Source: Pseudomonas mosselii
GTDB lineage: Bacteria > Pseudomonadota > Gammaproteobacteria > Pseudomonadales > Pseudomonadaceae
Assembly: GCF_019823065.1 (NCBI RefSeq)
Contig: NZ_CP081966.1
Span: 310,001-374,000 of the forward strand
Direction: 5' to 3'
DNA: 64,000 bases
The position numbers and the translations under genes are program-made. Positions within the stretch are counted from its first letter, which is position 1. The number at the start of each line of letters is the position of its first letter. Shown piece after piece: positions 19,300-26,721 of this stretch. Below the pieces are notes generated by a model. It was not told the DNA's origin. It ran no database searches and saw nothing but the letters and a program-made list of their open reading frames with translations.

Positions 19300-19400
19300 T
19301 CCATCAAAATAAATATTCCATAAATATCTAACTTTACTTTTAAACATTACTTTATGAACTAAGCATCTGGCACTGATGATTCAGCCACACACCTGAATCA
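19300..19400 (+). promoter_or_regulatory. AT-rich control region of tonB-exbB-exbD
   Basis: Bases about 19305-19375 are strongly AT-rich (AAATAAATATTCCATAAAT, later ACTTTACTTTTAAACATT) in a GC-rich chromosome, like the leaders of the other sulfur genes here. I could not find a convincing Fur box, which one would expect for an iron-regulated TonB system. The remaining bases 19169-19300 hold nothing I recognise. Confidence 0.4.
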
Positions 19401-19421
19401 ACACCCCAGGAGCCTCAAGCA

Positions 19422-20219
19422 ATGGGTAATGTCCAGACCTTCGCCCGGGCCTACGACCAGCCTTGGCGCCCCGCGCCAGGGGAGCTCGTCGAGCTTGGCC
19501 GCACCCTGCGCTTGCCGCTCGCGCAACTGCGCCTGCAACGCACGCCGGTCAGCGGCTTGAAGCGTCGCGACAAGCTGGCGTTGGGCCTGCTGGTGCTGGT
19601 GCTGCATGGCGCGGTGGCGTACTGGGTCAGCCACCAGCCGACCCCCGAGCTGCCGGTCATCCCGCCGAAGATTCCGCCCATGACCATCGAGTTCGCCGCG
19701 CCAGCGCCACCGGTGGCCGAGCCGCCGCCGCCGGCCCCTGTGGTCCAGCCGCCGCCACCGCCACCGGTGGTCGACGAACTGGCCGCCAAGCCCGTGCCCA
19801 AGCCGGTCCCCAAACCCAAGCCGGTGCCCAAGCCCGTGGCCAAGCCGCAGCCCAAGCCAGTCGAGGCGCCACCGCCGACACCGGTCGCCGCGCCAGCACC
19901 CCCGGCGCCGGCCCCTGCTCCACCCGCGCCGGCTCCGGTGACCCCTGCCTCGGCCAACGCCGCGTACCTGAAGAACCCGGCGCCGGAGTATCCGCAGATG
20001 GCCCAGCGCCGTGGCTGGGAAGGCACGGTGCTGCTGCGCGTGGAGGTGCTGCCCAGTGGCAAGCCGGGGCAGATCCAGATCCAGAAGAGCAGTGGCCGCG
20101 ACGCCTTGGACGCCGCCGCGCTGGCCGCGGTGAAGCGCTGGAGCTTCGTCCCGGCCAAGCAGGGCGACGTGACCCAGGTGGGCTGGGTCAGCGTACCGAT
20201 CGATTTCAAGCTTCGTTAA
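19422..20219 (+). CDS. tonB: TonB energy transducer
   Basis: A 265-aa inner-membrane anchored protein. A ~50-residue cytoplasmic extension precedes the single membrane anchor KLALGLLVLVLHGAVAYWV, which keeps the conserved histidine. A long periplasmic rod follows (about residues 75-185) rich in Pro, with repeated PKPVPKP and PPPPAP stretches. The C-terminal TonB domain carries YPQMAQRRGWEGTVLLRVEV and later ALAAVKRWSFVPAK. With ExbB and ExbD it powers TonB-dependent outer-membrane receptors. The tonB-exbB-exbD order matches P. aeruginosa tonB2-exbB1-exbD1. Placement between sulfate and cysteine uptake genes suggests sulfur-compound receptors rather than siderophores as clients, an inference. 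Confidence 0.9.
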   Translation: MGNVQTFARAYDQPWRPAPGELVELGRTLRLPLAQLRLQRTPVSGLKRRDKLALGLLVLVLHGAVAYWVSHQPTPELPVIPPKIPPMTIEFAAPAPPVAEPPPPAPVVQPPPPPPVVDELAAKPVPKPVPKPKPVPKPVAKPQPKPVEAPPPTPVAAPAPPAPAPAPPAPAPVTPASANAAYLKNPAPEYPQMAQRRGWEGTVLLRVEVLPSGKPGQIQIQKSSGRDALDAAALAAVKRWSFVPAKQGDVTQVGWVSVPIDFKLR

Positions 20220-20249
20220 CTTGCGACCGCATACAGGAAGGACTTCATC

Positions 20250-20972
20250 ATGAGCTTGTTGGCATCTCCCCTCGAATCCGTTGAAAGCGCGGTCATCTGG
20301 CTGCTGGTCGGCTTCTCCGTCGCCACCTGGGCGCTGGCCCTGGTCAAGGTCGTGCAGTTCGTGCGCCTGAAAAACCAGGACAAACGCTTCCACCAGCAGT
20401 TCTGGGCCGCGTCCAGCCTCGACTCCGCCGCCGAGCCCGCCCACGACCTGCCAGGTCCGGCCGCCCGTGTCGCCCAGGCGGGCTTTGCAGCGATCGCGGT
20501 TGGCGAGCCTGGCCAGGCCAGTGACCTCAGCCAGGCGATCAACCACCAGGATCGCCTGGAGCGCGCCCTGCGCCAGCAGATCGTCCGCGAGCGCCGTTCG
20601 CTGGAGACCGGCCTGGCGGTGGTCGCCAGTATCGGCAGCACCTCGCCGTTCATCGGCCTGTTCGGCACCGTGTGGGGCATCATGGAAGCCCTCAAGGGCA
20701 TCAGCGCGGCGGGCTCGGCGAGCCTGGAAACCGTGGCCGGCCCGATCGGCGCGGCGCTGGTCGCCACCGGCGTGGGTATCGCCGTCGCGGTGCCGGCGGT
20801 GCTGGTCTACAACTACTTCCTCCGTCGCCTGAAGCTGACCGCGGCCGACCTCGACGACTTCGCCCACGACTTCTACAGCCTGGCGCAGAAGAGTGCCTTC
20901 CGCGTGCTGGTGCACCCCGCGGTGCAGCGCCAGCACACCGGCTTCACCCAACCTGTGAAGGAGGCCTCCTGA
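20250..20972 (+). CDS. exbB: TonB-system proton channel subunit ExbB
   Basis: A 240-aa MotA/TolQ/ExbB-family protein with three membrane spans. The second and third lie in TSPFIGLFGTVWGIM and IGAALVATGVGIAVAVPAVLVYNY, the conserved family core. It forms the pentameric proton channel around ExbD and sits 31 bases after tonB, with exbD one base after it. Confidence 0.93.
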   Translation: MSLLASPLESVESAVIWLLVGFSVATWALALVKVVQFVRLKNQDKRFHQQFWAASSLDSAAEPAHDLPGPAARVAQAGFAAIAVGEPGQASDLSQAINHQDRLERALRQQIVRERRSLETGLAVVASIGSTSPFIGLFGTVWGIMEALKGISAAGSASLETVAGPIGAALVATGVGIAVAVPAVLVYNYFLRRLKLTAADLDDFAHDFYSLAQKSAFRVLVHPAVQRQHTGFTQPVKEAS

Positions 20973-20973
20973 C

Positions 20974-21375
20974 ATGGCCTTCTCGACCCAGGACAGCGAT
21001 GAAGTGTTGAGTGAAATCAACGTCACTCCGCTGGTGGACGTCATGCTGGTGCTGCTGGTGGTGTTCATCGTCACCGCGCCGTTGCTGACCAATGCCATCC
21101 CGATCAACCTGCCCAAGACCGAGGCCGTCGCCCCGGTGGAGCAGAAGGACCCGCTGGTGGTGAGCATCGACGGCAGCGGCAAGCTGTTCATCAACAAGGA
21201 CGAGATCCAGCCGGACTTGCTGGAGACCAACCTAAAGGCTGCCAAGGACAAGGACGCCGAGCTGCGTGTGCAGTTGCAGGCCGACGATGGTGTGAACTAC
21301 GGCGAGGTCGCCCGCGCGATGGCGGCGATCGAGCGTGCCGGGATCAGCAAGCTGGCGGTGATCACCGCGCGCTGA
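20974..21375 (+). CDS. exbD: TonB-system proton channel subunit ExbD
   Basis: A 133-aa ExbD/TolR-family protein. The single membrane span contains the proton-carrying aspartate in NVTPLVDVMLVLLVVFIVTAP near residue 23. The periplasmic domain follows (LVVSIDGSGKLFINKDEI). Start overlaps the exbB ribosomal context closely, GGAGG just upstream. Confidence 0.93.
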   Translation: MAFSTQDSDEVLSEINVTPLVDVMLVLLVVFIVTAPLLTNAIPINLPKTEAVAPVEQKDPLVVSIDGSGKLFINKDEIQPDLLETNLKAAKDKDAELRVQLQADDGVNYGEVARAMAAIERAGISKLAVITAR

Positions 21376-21406
21376 CCGACGATACCCTCTTCAGGCAAGT
21401 GCTTCG

Positions 21407-21442
21407 GGGCCATTTTCCTTGGCAGGGGATGGCCCTTTTTTT
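21407..21442 (+). terminator. Terminator after exbD
   Basis: GGGCCAT and ATGGCCC arms around a 15-base loop, followed by seven T. It ends the tonB-exbBD operon. Confidence 0.8.
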
Positions 21443-21504
21443 ATTGGAGACGCGGATTTGAAGCCTTTCGCGATCCCTGTAGGCGCAGGGCTTAACACTG
21501 TGCA

Positions 21505-21585
21505 AGACAGTTGCTTTAAAAGAATTTTGGTTATTAATAAATAGCTTCTTATTCCTTTACGAACATAGCCCCCTCCCTATACTTG
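21505..21585 (+). promoter_or_regulatory. AT-rich control region of the hydrolase/activator-like pair
   Basis: TTTAAAAGAATTTTGG and ATTAATAAATAGC followed by TTATTCCTTTACGAA stand out from the GC-rich background. TTATTCC/GGAATAA-like words also occur before tonB and the MetQ-like gene. It probably contains the promoter of the gene at 21619; no clear -10/-35 pair could be fixed. Confidence 0.4.
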
Positions 21586-21618
21586 CACCCAAGCACGCAA
21601 ACTTCCGGAGGCGTCCCC

Positions 21619-22200
21619 ATGCGCAATGAGTCGATTCGTTACCTGATTGTGCCGGGCTGGCAAGGATCGCCAGACAACCATTGGCAAAGTCACTGGCAGC
21701 GCAGCCTGCCCAACAGCGCCCGGGTCGAGCAGCACGACTGGCTGACCCCGCAGCGGCGCGATTGGGTGCAGGCCCTGGAGCAGGCGATTGCCGCCGAACG
21801 CTCGCCGGTGATTCTCATCGCCCACAGCCTGGGCTGCATCACGGTCGCCCATTGGGCAGCCCAGGCCAGCCCCGAGCTGCTGTGCCGAGTACGTGGCGCA
21901 CTGCTGGTGGCGCCGGCGGATGTCGAGCGGCCGACCTGCGCGCCGGCCCTGCGCAATTTCGCGCCGATTCCACTGCAGGCCCTGCCGTTCCCCAGCCAGG
22001 TGGTCAGCTCCGACAACGACCCGGCGGTGAGTGTGCCGCGCGCGTTGTACTTGGCCCAGGCCTGGAGTGCCGAGGCTGGGCTGCTGGCTGATGCCGGGCA
22101 CATCAACGTCAAGTCCGGCCATGAACGCTGGGAACAGGGCTTCGCCTACCTCTACCGCCTGCAGGCCCGTGTCGATCAGCGCGCGCTGCGCCGCGCCTGA
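21619..22200 (+). CDS. RBBP9/YdeN-family serine hydrolase
   Basis: A 193-aa small alpha/beta hydrolase. The family start YLIVPGWQGSPDNHWQSHWQ is followed by the nucleophile elbow LIAHSLGCITV with the catalytic serine, and GHINVKSGHERW carries the catalytic histidine. ATG 21619 follows CCGGAGG. Family members have poorly defined substrates. Here it lies just ahead of an SfnR-like AAA+ gene in a sulfur gene neighbourhood, suggesting a role in sulfur scavenging, but no direct evidence is visible. Confidence 0.8.
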   Translation: MRNESIRYLIVPGWQGSPDNHWQSHWQRSLPNSARVEQHDWLTPQRRDWVQALEQAIAAERSPVILIAHSLGCITVAHWAAQASPELLCRVRGALLVAPADVERPTCAPALRNFAPIPLQALPFPSQVVSSDNDPAVSVPRALYLAQAWSAEAGLLADAGHINVKSGHERWEQGFAYLYRLQARVDQRALRRA

Positions 22201-22262
22201 TCCGCCGGTTTTTTCGAACGAGTCGAATCCCCGGTCGCGTGCGACCGGGGCGGGAGTATTCC

Positions 22263-23210
22263 ATGACGTTTCACACTGCTTTCGGTCAGCCGTTGCTGAC
22301 CTTCCCCGAATTGGACAAGAGCCCGTTGAGCATTCGCGCCAAGGCGCTGGTGTTCGTCGATCCTCGCTCCCAGGCGTTGCGCCAGGCCCTGGAGCGGCTG
22401 GCGCCACAACCCTTGCCCGTGCTGATCCGTGGCGAGACCGGCACCGGCAAGGAATTGCTGGCCCGGCAGATCCACCGCGCCAGTGACCGCAGCGGGTTGT
22501 TCGTGTCGGTCAACTGCGCGGCCATCAGCCCGACCTACGCCGATGCCGAGCTGTTCGGCTACAGTGCCGCGACCCAGGGCGGCACCGCCAGCAGTCGAGC
22601 CGGCTGGTTCGGCTCGGCCAATGGCGGAACGCTGTACCTGGACGAGATTGCCGACCTGCCCCTGGAGATCCAGGGCAAGCTGCTGGCGGCCCTGGAGAAC
22701 CGCGAGGTAACCCGGGTCGGCGCCACCCAGCCGCAGGCGGTCGATGTGCGGCTGGTGGCCGCTTCCAGCATCGACCTGGCCCAGGCCGTGCGCGCCGGGC
22801 GCTTCAACGAACGGCTTTACCATTACCTGCATGAGGGTGAACTCGAGCTGCCGGCATTGCGTGATCGGGTCGGCGATATCCTGCCGCTGGCCGAGTACTT
22901 CGTCGGTATCTACAGCGTGCGCCTGGATCGGCCGTTGCCCCTGATCAGCGAGGCAGCCCAGCAGGCGCTGGAGGCCCATGCCTGGCCGGGCAATACCCGT
23001 GAGCTGGAGAACGTCATCCACTTTGCCCTGCTGGTCAGCGACGGCGAGGAAATCCTCCCGGCGCACCTCGACCTTCCGGATACCGCACCCTTGGCCAGTC
23101 TGGCCCGTCAGCTCGCGCAACTGGGTGCCAGTCGGGAGCCGCAAACCGTGGCCGAACTGCGCGGGTTGCTGAACAACGCCTTGGCGCAATTGAGCGAAGC
23201 CGCGCCGTAG
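22263..23210 (+). CDS. Degenerate sigma54 activator-like AAA+ protein (SfnR-like)
   Basis: A 315-aa protein made almost entirely of a sigma54-activator-type AAA+ domain. Walker A GETGTGKELL is at about 57-66 and Walker B GGTLYLDEIADLP at 121-133. Unusual points: the GAFTGA loop that touches sigma54 is replaced by SAATQGGTA (about 101-109); the arginine-finger positions of PspF (FRADLLDRL) align with FNERLYHYL, so both arginines appear lost; and no Fis-type DNA-binding helix-turn-helix is seen in the last 50 residues. There is no receiver domain. ATG 22263 follows GGGAG. It resembles SfnR-type sulfur regulators in position but may not activate sigma54 itself. Confidence 0.75.
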   Translation: MTFHTAFGQPLLTFPELDKSPLSIRAKALVFVDPRSQALRQALERLAPQPLPVLIRGETGTGKELLARQIHRASDRSGLFVSVNCAAISPTYADAELFGYSAATQGGTASSRAGWFGSANGGTLYLDEIADLPLEIQGKLLAALENREVTRVGATQPQAVDVRLVAASSIDLAQAVRAGRFNERLYHYLHEGELELPALRDRVGDILPLAEYFVGIYSVRLDRPLPLISEAAQQALEAHAWPGNTRELENVIHFALLVSDGEEILPAHLDLPDTAPLASLARQLAQLGASREPQTVAELRGLLNNALAQLSEAAP

Positions 23211-23244
23211 AGCAGTGCGTGGCCGCTCATAAGCAAAGGCGGTG

Positions 23245-23325
23245 ATGGCGATTTGTTTTTGGAATAAGCAACTAATCAAAAGATATTGTTACGGAATAAA
23301 AAATCTCGGTATTGTCCGTTTCACG
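23245..23325 (+). promoter_or_regulatory. AT-rich control region of the MetQ-like gene
   Basis: TTTTTGGAATAAGCAAC and, about 28 bases on, TTACGGAATAAAAAATC form a direct repeat of GGAATAA in an AT-rich stretch upstream of the MetQ-like gene. The double word suggests a regulator site, perhaps CysB, but this is unproven. Confidence 0.42.
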
Positions 23326-23391
23326 CCCACCCAAACGGGTGGGCACCCGACTCGCCATCTGCGATGGCCCAGCTTTAGAACAAGGATCACC

Positions 23392-24177
23392 ATGAAAAAG
23401 ACCCTGCTGACCACCGCCCTGGCCGCCGCTCTTTCGTTTGCTGGCCTGGCCAATGCCGCCGAGAAACTGGTGGTCGCCGCCACGCCTGTGCCGCATGCCG
23501 AAATCCTCGAACTGATCAAGCCGACCCTGGCCAAAGAGGGCGTGGACCTGGAAATCAAGGTCTTCACCGACTACGTCCAGCCCAACGTGCAGGTCGACCA
23601 GAAGCGCCTGGACGCCAACTACTTCCAGACCCTGCCGTACCTGAAGAACTTCAACGAAGGCAAGGGCACCCACCTGGAAACCGTGATCGGCGTGCACGTC
23701 GAGCCGTTCGGTGGCTATTCGAAGAAGGTCAAGAGCCTGAGTGAGCTGAAGGACGGCGCCACCGTCGCCATTCCCAACGAAGGCAGCAACAGCGGCCGCG
23801 CCCTGCTGCTGCTGCAGAAAGCTGGCCTGATCACCCTGAAGGATCCGAAGAACGCCCTGGCCACGCCGAAAGACATCGCCGAGAACCCGAAGAAGCTGAA
23901 GTTCAAGGAGCTCGAGTCGGCCATGCTGCCGCGTGTGCTCGACCAGGTCGACCTGGACATGATCAACACCAACTACGCGCTGGAAGCCGGCCTGAACCCG
24001 GCCAAGGATGCGCTGGTGATCGAAGGCAGCGACTCGCCTTACGTTAACTTCCTGGTCGCCCGTCCGGACAACAAGGACAGCGAGGCCATCCAGAAGCTGG
24101 CCAAGGCGCTGACCAGCCCGGAAGTAAAGGCGTTCATCGAGAAGAAATACAGCGGTGCCGTACTGCCGGCGTTCTGA
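23392..24177 (+). CDS. MetQ/NlpA-family periplasmic binding protein
   Basis: A 261-aa solute-binding protein of the methionine-binding (NlpA) family. The family patterns are VAATPVPHAEIL, DYVQPNVQVDQKRLDANYFQ, VGVHVEPFGGYSKKVKS-like text and AIPNEGSNSGRALLLLQKAGLI. The N-terminus MKKTLLTTALAAALSFAGLANA ends in a signal-peptidase-I site and lacks the cysteine of a lipobox, so it is likely soluble in the periplasm. No MetNI permease or ATPase lies beside it; it may serve a distant MetNI system. A terminator follows, so it is a single-gene unit. Methionine or another sulfur compound is the likely ligand. Confidence 0.85.
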   Translation: MKKTLLTTALAAALSFAGLANAAEKLVVAATPVPHAEILELIKPTLAKEGVDLEIKVFTDYVQPNVQVDQKRLDANYFQTLPYLKNFNEGKGTHLETVIGVHVEPFGGYSKKVKSLSELKDGATVAIPNEGSNSGRALLLLQKAGLITLKDPKNALATPKDIAENPKKLKFKELESAMLPRVLDQVDLDMINTNYALEAGLNPAKDALVIEGSDSPYVNFLVARPDNKDSEAIQKLAKALTSPEVKAFIEKKYSGAVLPAF

Positions 24178-24193
24178 TACGCGACCTGGTACG

Positions 24194-24226
24194 AAAAACG
24201 CCGACGCATTTTGCGTCGGCGTTTTT
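24194..24226 (+). terminator. Terminator after the MetQ-like gene
   Basis: AACGCCGACGC and GCGTCGGCGTT arms with a short T-rich loop, followed by a T-run. The A-run on the other side means it could also work for transcripts from the opposite strand. Confidence 0.88.
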
Positions 24227-24267
24227 GTTTGGGCTGGCTTGGAGAGGGGCCAGCTCGCCGTGGCGTT

Positions 24268-24351
24268 TCAGCGCTGACTGGCCAGCGCCCGGCGCAGGGC
24301 CAGGAGCCACAGCAATTGTTCATTCGAAGCAGGCAAGCAGGGGCTGTTCAT
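24268..24351 (-). CDS. Possible 27-aa small protein
   Basis: A short frame with ATG at 24351 preceded by AAGGA eight bases upstream. The peptide begins MNSPCLPASNEQ, continues with a leucine-rich helix LLWLLALRRALA and ends SQR. It lies in a 470-bp gap and points towards the bidirectional-looking terminator. The good ribosome binding site and amphipathic helix make it worth noting, but it could be chance. No family is recognised. Confidence 0.3.
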   Translation of the reverse strand: MNSPCLPASNEQLLWLLALRRALASQR

Positions 24352-24474
24352 CGTTGTCTTCCTTGTTGAATGTGATGGGCCGTGCAAGTCACAGTTTGAA
24401 ACCCCTTGGAGGGGAAAATGCTCGGAAAGATCCGTGTGGGATGAAGGAAATTTCTGAGCGCCATGGGGCGGTGA

Positions 24475-24540
24475 TATAGATATGCAATAAAGGTATTTAT
24501 AAAAATATTTTTATACCTTTAGAGTCTAGGGATCGTGCTT
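24475..24540 (+). promoter_or_regulatory. AT-rich inverted repeat before the cysteine-type ABC operon
   Basis: AAAGGTAT (24489-24496) and ATACCTTT (24513-24520) are exact inverted arms around a 16-base, entirely A/T spacer. It lies 125 bases before the first permease gene and likely holds an operator and promoter. The stretch 24352-24475 shows nothing recognisable. Confidence 0.45.
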
Positions 24541-24645
24541 ACCGGCACAGCGCCACCATTCGTGAAACGACGCCGAGCCACCCTCGTGCCGACCCTGGAC
24601 CTGCCCCATGCCGTACCTTCGTGACCCCGTGTCGAGGCCCTTTCC

Positions 24646-25311
24646 ATGAGCTTCGACACCGCTTTCATGCTTAGCACACTGCCGGCCTTCTTCAAGGCCG
24701 TTGGCGTGACCCTGCAAGTCGGGGCGATCGCCATCGTCACCTCGATGCTGGTGGCGCTGCTCAACGCGACGCTCCTGGTGTTGCGCACGCCGTACCTGTG
24801 GCGCCTGGTCAAGGGCTACGTGGAACTGGCCCGCAACACACCGCTGCTGATCCAGCTGTTCTTCGTCTACTTCGCCTTGCCGAGCCTGGGGCTGAAGGTG
24901 TCCGGCTTCGCCGCCGCGATCATCACCCTGACGTTCATGGGCGGCGCCTATCTCACCGAGGTGCTGCGCGCCGGGGTAGAAGCCGTGCCGCGGGCGCAAC
25001 TGGAGTCCGGGCGCTCCATCGGGCTCTCCGAGGGCCAGCTGCTGCGCCATGTGATCCTGCCCGAGGCTGGCATCCTCAGCCTGCCGGCACTGTTCGCCAA
25101 CTTCGTGTTCCTGCTCAAGGAGACCACCGTGGTGTCGGCGGTGGCGGTGCCGGAGATCCTCTACACCACCAAGAACTACATCGCCCTGTACTACAAGACC
25201 TACGAAATGCTCGCCGTGCTGACCCTGCTCTGCGTGCTGATCTTCCTGCCGCTGTCGCTGCTGATGCGCTACCTGGAACGGAGGCTGCAACATGGCCAGT
25301 TCGGGCATTGA
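24646..25311 (+). CDS. Polar amino-acid ABC transporter permease, subunit 1
   Basis: A 221-aa permease of the HisM/GlnP family with about five membrane spans. Family features are ELARNTPLLIQLFFVYFALP and the ATPase docking loop LESGRSIGLSEGQLLRHVILPEA. Its end overlaps the start of the second permease by 20 bases. With a CjaA-like binding protein in the operon, cysteine or cystine is the most likely substrate. Confidence 0.88.
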   Translation: MSFDTAFMLSTLPAFFKAVGVTLQVGAIAIVTSMLVALLNATLLVLRTPYLWRLVKGYVELARNTPLLIQLFFVYFALPSLGLKVSGFAAAIITLTFMGGAYLTEVLRAGVEAVPRAQLESGRSIGLSEGQLLRHVILPEAGILSLPALFANFVFLLKETTVVSAVAVPEILYTTKNYIALYYKTYEMLAVLTLLCVLIFLPLSLLMRYLERRLQHGQFGH

Positions 25312-25951
25312 GCTGCTGCTGGTTTCGCTGCCGCAACTGGCCACGGGCGCCGGGCAGACCCTGGCGATCTCGGCCCTGGGCATTCTGTTCGCCACCCTCG
25401 GCGGTGTGCTCTACGGCGTGCTGGCGACCCTCGGCAAGCGCTGGCTGAACATCCTGCTGCAGGTGTACCTGGAACTGTTCAGGGCGATTCCAGTGCTGGT
25501 CTGGCTGTACCTGGTGTTCTTCGGCTTGCCGATCTTCTTCGGCCTGAGCATTCCCAGTTTCTGGTGCGCGGTGCTGGTGCTGGGCCTGTGGGGCGCCAGC
25601 GAGGTCGGCGAGGTGGTGCGCGGCGCCTTGCAGTCGCTGCCACGCGGGCAGCGCGAGGCGGGGTTGTCGATCGGCCTGAGCGGCTGGCAGCTGTATGGCT
25701 ACGTGCTGCTGCCCCAGGCGCTCAAGCGCATGACCCCGCCGATCATCAACCTCTACACGCGGATCATCAAGACCAGCTCGCTGGCGGTGCTGATCGGCGT
25801 GGTCGAAGTGATCAAGGCGGGGCAGCAGATCATCGAACGCACCTACGAGTCGGTGCTGATCTACGGCGCGCTGTTCCTGTTCTTCTTTCTTGTCTGCTAC
25901 CCGCTGTCGGCCGCCTCCCGCGTGCTGGAGCGGCGCTGGGCCCATGCATGA
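25292..25951 (+). CDS. Polar amino-acid ABC transporter permease, subunit 2
   Basis: A 219-aa HisM/GlnP-family permease with a YLELFRAIPVLVWLYLVFFGLP segment and docking loop REAGLSIGLSGWQLYGYVLLPQA. It overlaps the first permease gene at its start and the ATPase gene at its end (ATGA), showing tight translational coupling. The two permeases probably form a heterodimer. Confidence 0.88.
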   Translation: MASSGIELLLVSLPQLATGAGQTLAISALGILFATLGGVLYGVLATLGKRWLNILLQVYLELFRAIPVLVWLYLVFFGLPIFFGLSIPSFWCAVLVLGLWGASEVGEVVRGALQSLPRGQREAGLSIGLSGWQLYGYVLLPQALKRMTPPIINLYTRIIKTSSLAVLIGVVEVIKAGQQIIERTYESVLIYGALFLFFFLVCYPLSAASRVLERRWAHA

Positions 25952-26721
25952 ATCCATTGATCGAATTCCAAGGCTTCAACAAGTTCTTCGGCGAGCACCA
26001 GGTGCTCGCGGACATCGACCTCAAGGTCCCGGCCGGCGAGGTGGTGGTGATCCTTGGCCCCAGCGGCTGCGGCAAGAGCACCCTGCTGCGTTGCCTCAAC
26101 GGGCTGGAGGAGGCCCAGGGCGGCAGCCTGCGGCTAGACGGCCAAGAGCTGCTCGGCCCCGACACCGACTGGCGCCAGGTACGCCAGCGGGTCGGCATGG
26201 TGTTCCAGAGCTACCACCTGTTCGGTCACATGAGCGTGCTCGACAACCTGCTGCTGGGCCCGCTGAAGGTGCAGAAGCGCGAACGCCGCGAGGCCCAGGC
26301 CCAGGCCGAGGCGCTGCTGGCCCGGGTCGGGCTGCTGGACAAGCGCGACGCCTTCCCCCGCCAGCTCTCCGGTGGCCAGCAGCAACGCATCGCCATCGTC
26401 CGTTCGCTGTGCATGAACCCCCAGGTGATGCTGTTCGACGAGGTCACCGCCGCCCTCGACCCGGAGATGGTCAAGGAGGTGCTGCAGGTGATCCAGGGCC
26501 TGGCCCGCGAAGGCATGACCCTGCTCATCGTCACCCACGAAATGGCCTTCGCTCGCGCGGTGGCCGACCGCATCGTGTTCATGGAGGCCGGCAGGATCCT
26601 TGAACAGAACCACCCCGAGCGCTTCTTCACCCAACCGCAGACCGCACGCGCGCAGCAGTTCCTGGAGAAATTCTCGTTCGTCGAAAGCCTGCCCAAGACA
26701 CTGCACAAGGAACTGTCATGA
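25948..26721 (+). CDS. Polar amino-acid ABC transporter ATPase (GlnQ/TcyN-like)
   Basis: A 257-aa ABC ATPase: Walker A GPSGCGKSTLLRCLNGLE, signature [16 protein letters not shown], Walker B VMLFDEVTAALDPEMV, switch histidine in IVTHEMAFARAVADR. The start is the ATG of an ATGA overlap with the second permease, and its stop overlaps the binding-protein start. Its short length and missing C-terminal extension fit the amino-acid class. Confidence 0.9.
   Translation: MNPLIEFQGFNKFFGEHQVLADIDLKVPAGEVVVILGPSGCGKSTLLRCLNGLEEAQGGSLRLDGQELLGPDTDWRQVRQRVGMVFQSYHLFGHMSVLDNLLLGPLKVQKRERREAQAQAEALLARVGLLDKRDAFPRQLSGGQQQRIAIVRSLCMNPQVMLFDEVTAALDPEMVKEVLQVIQGLAREGMTLLIVTHEMAFARAVADRIVFMEAGRILEQNHPERFFTQPQTARAQQFLEKFSFVESLPKTLHKELS

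Noticed and set aside
19169..19300. Possible Fur box or small RNA before tonB
   Set aside because: No convincing Fur dyad and no terminator-like end for a small RNA could be found.
19370..19392. Possible sigma54 promoter (TGGCAC) before tonB
   Set aside because: The -12 GC is not at the required distance; the match stops at the -24 half.
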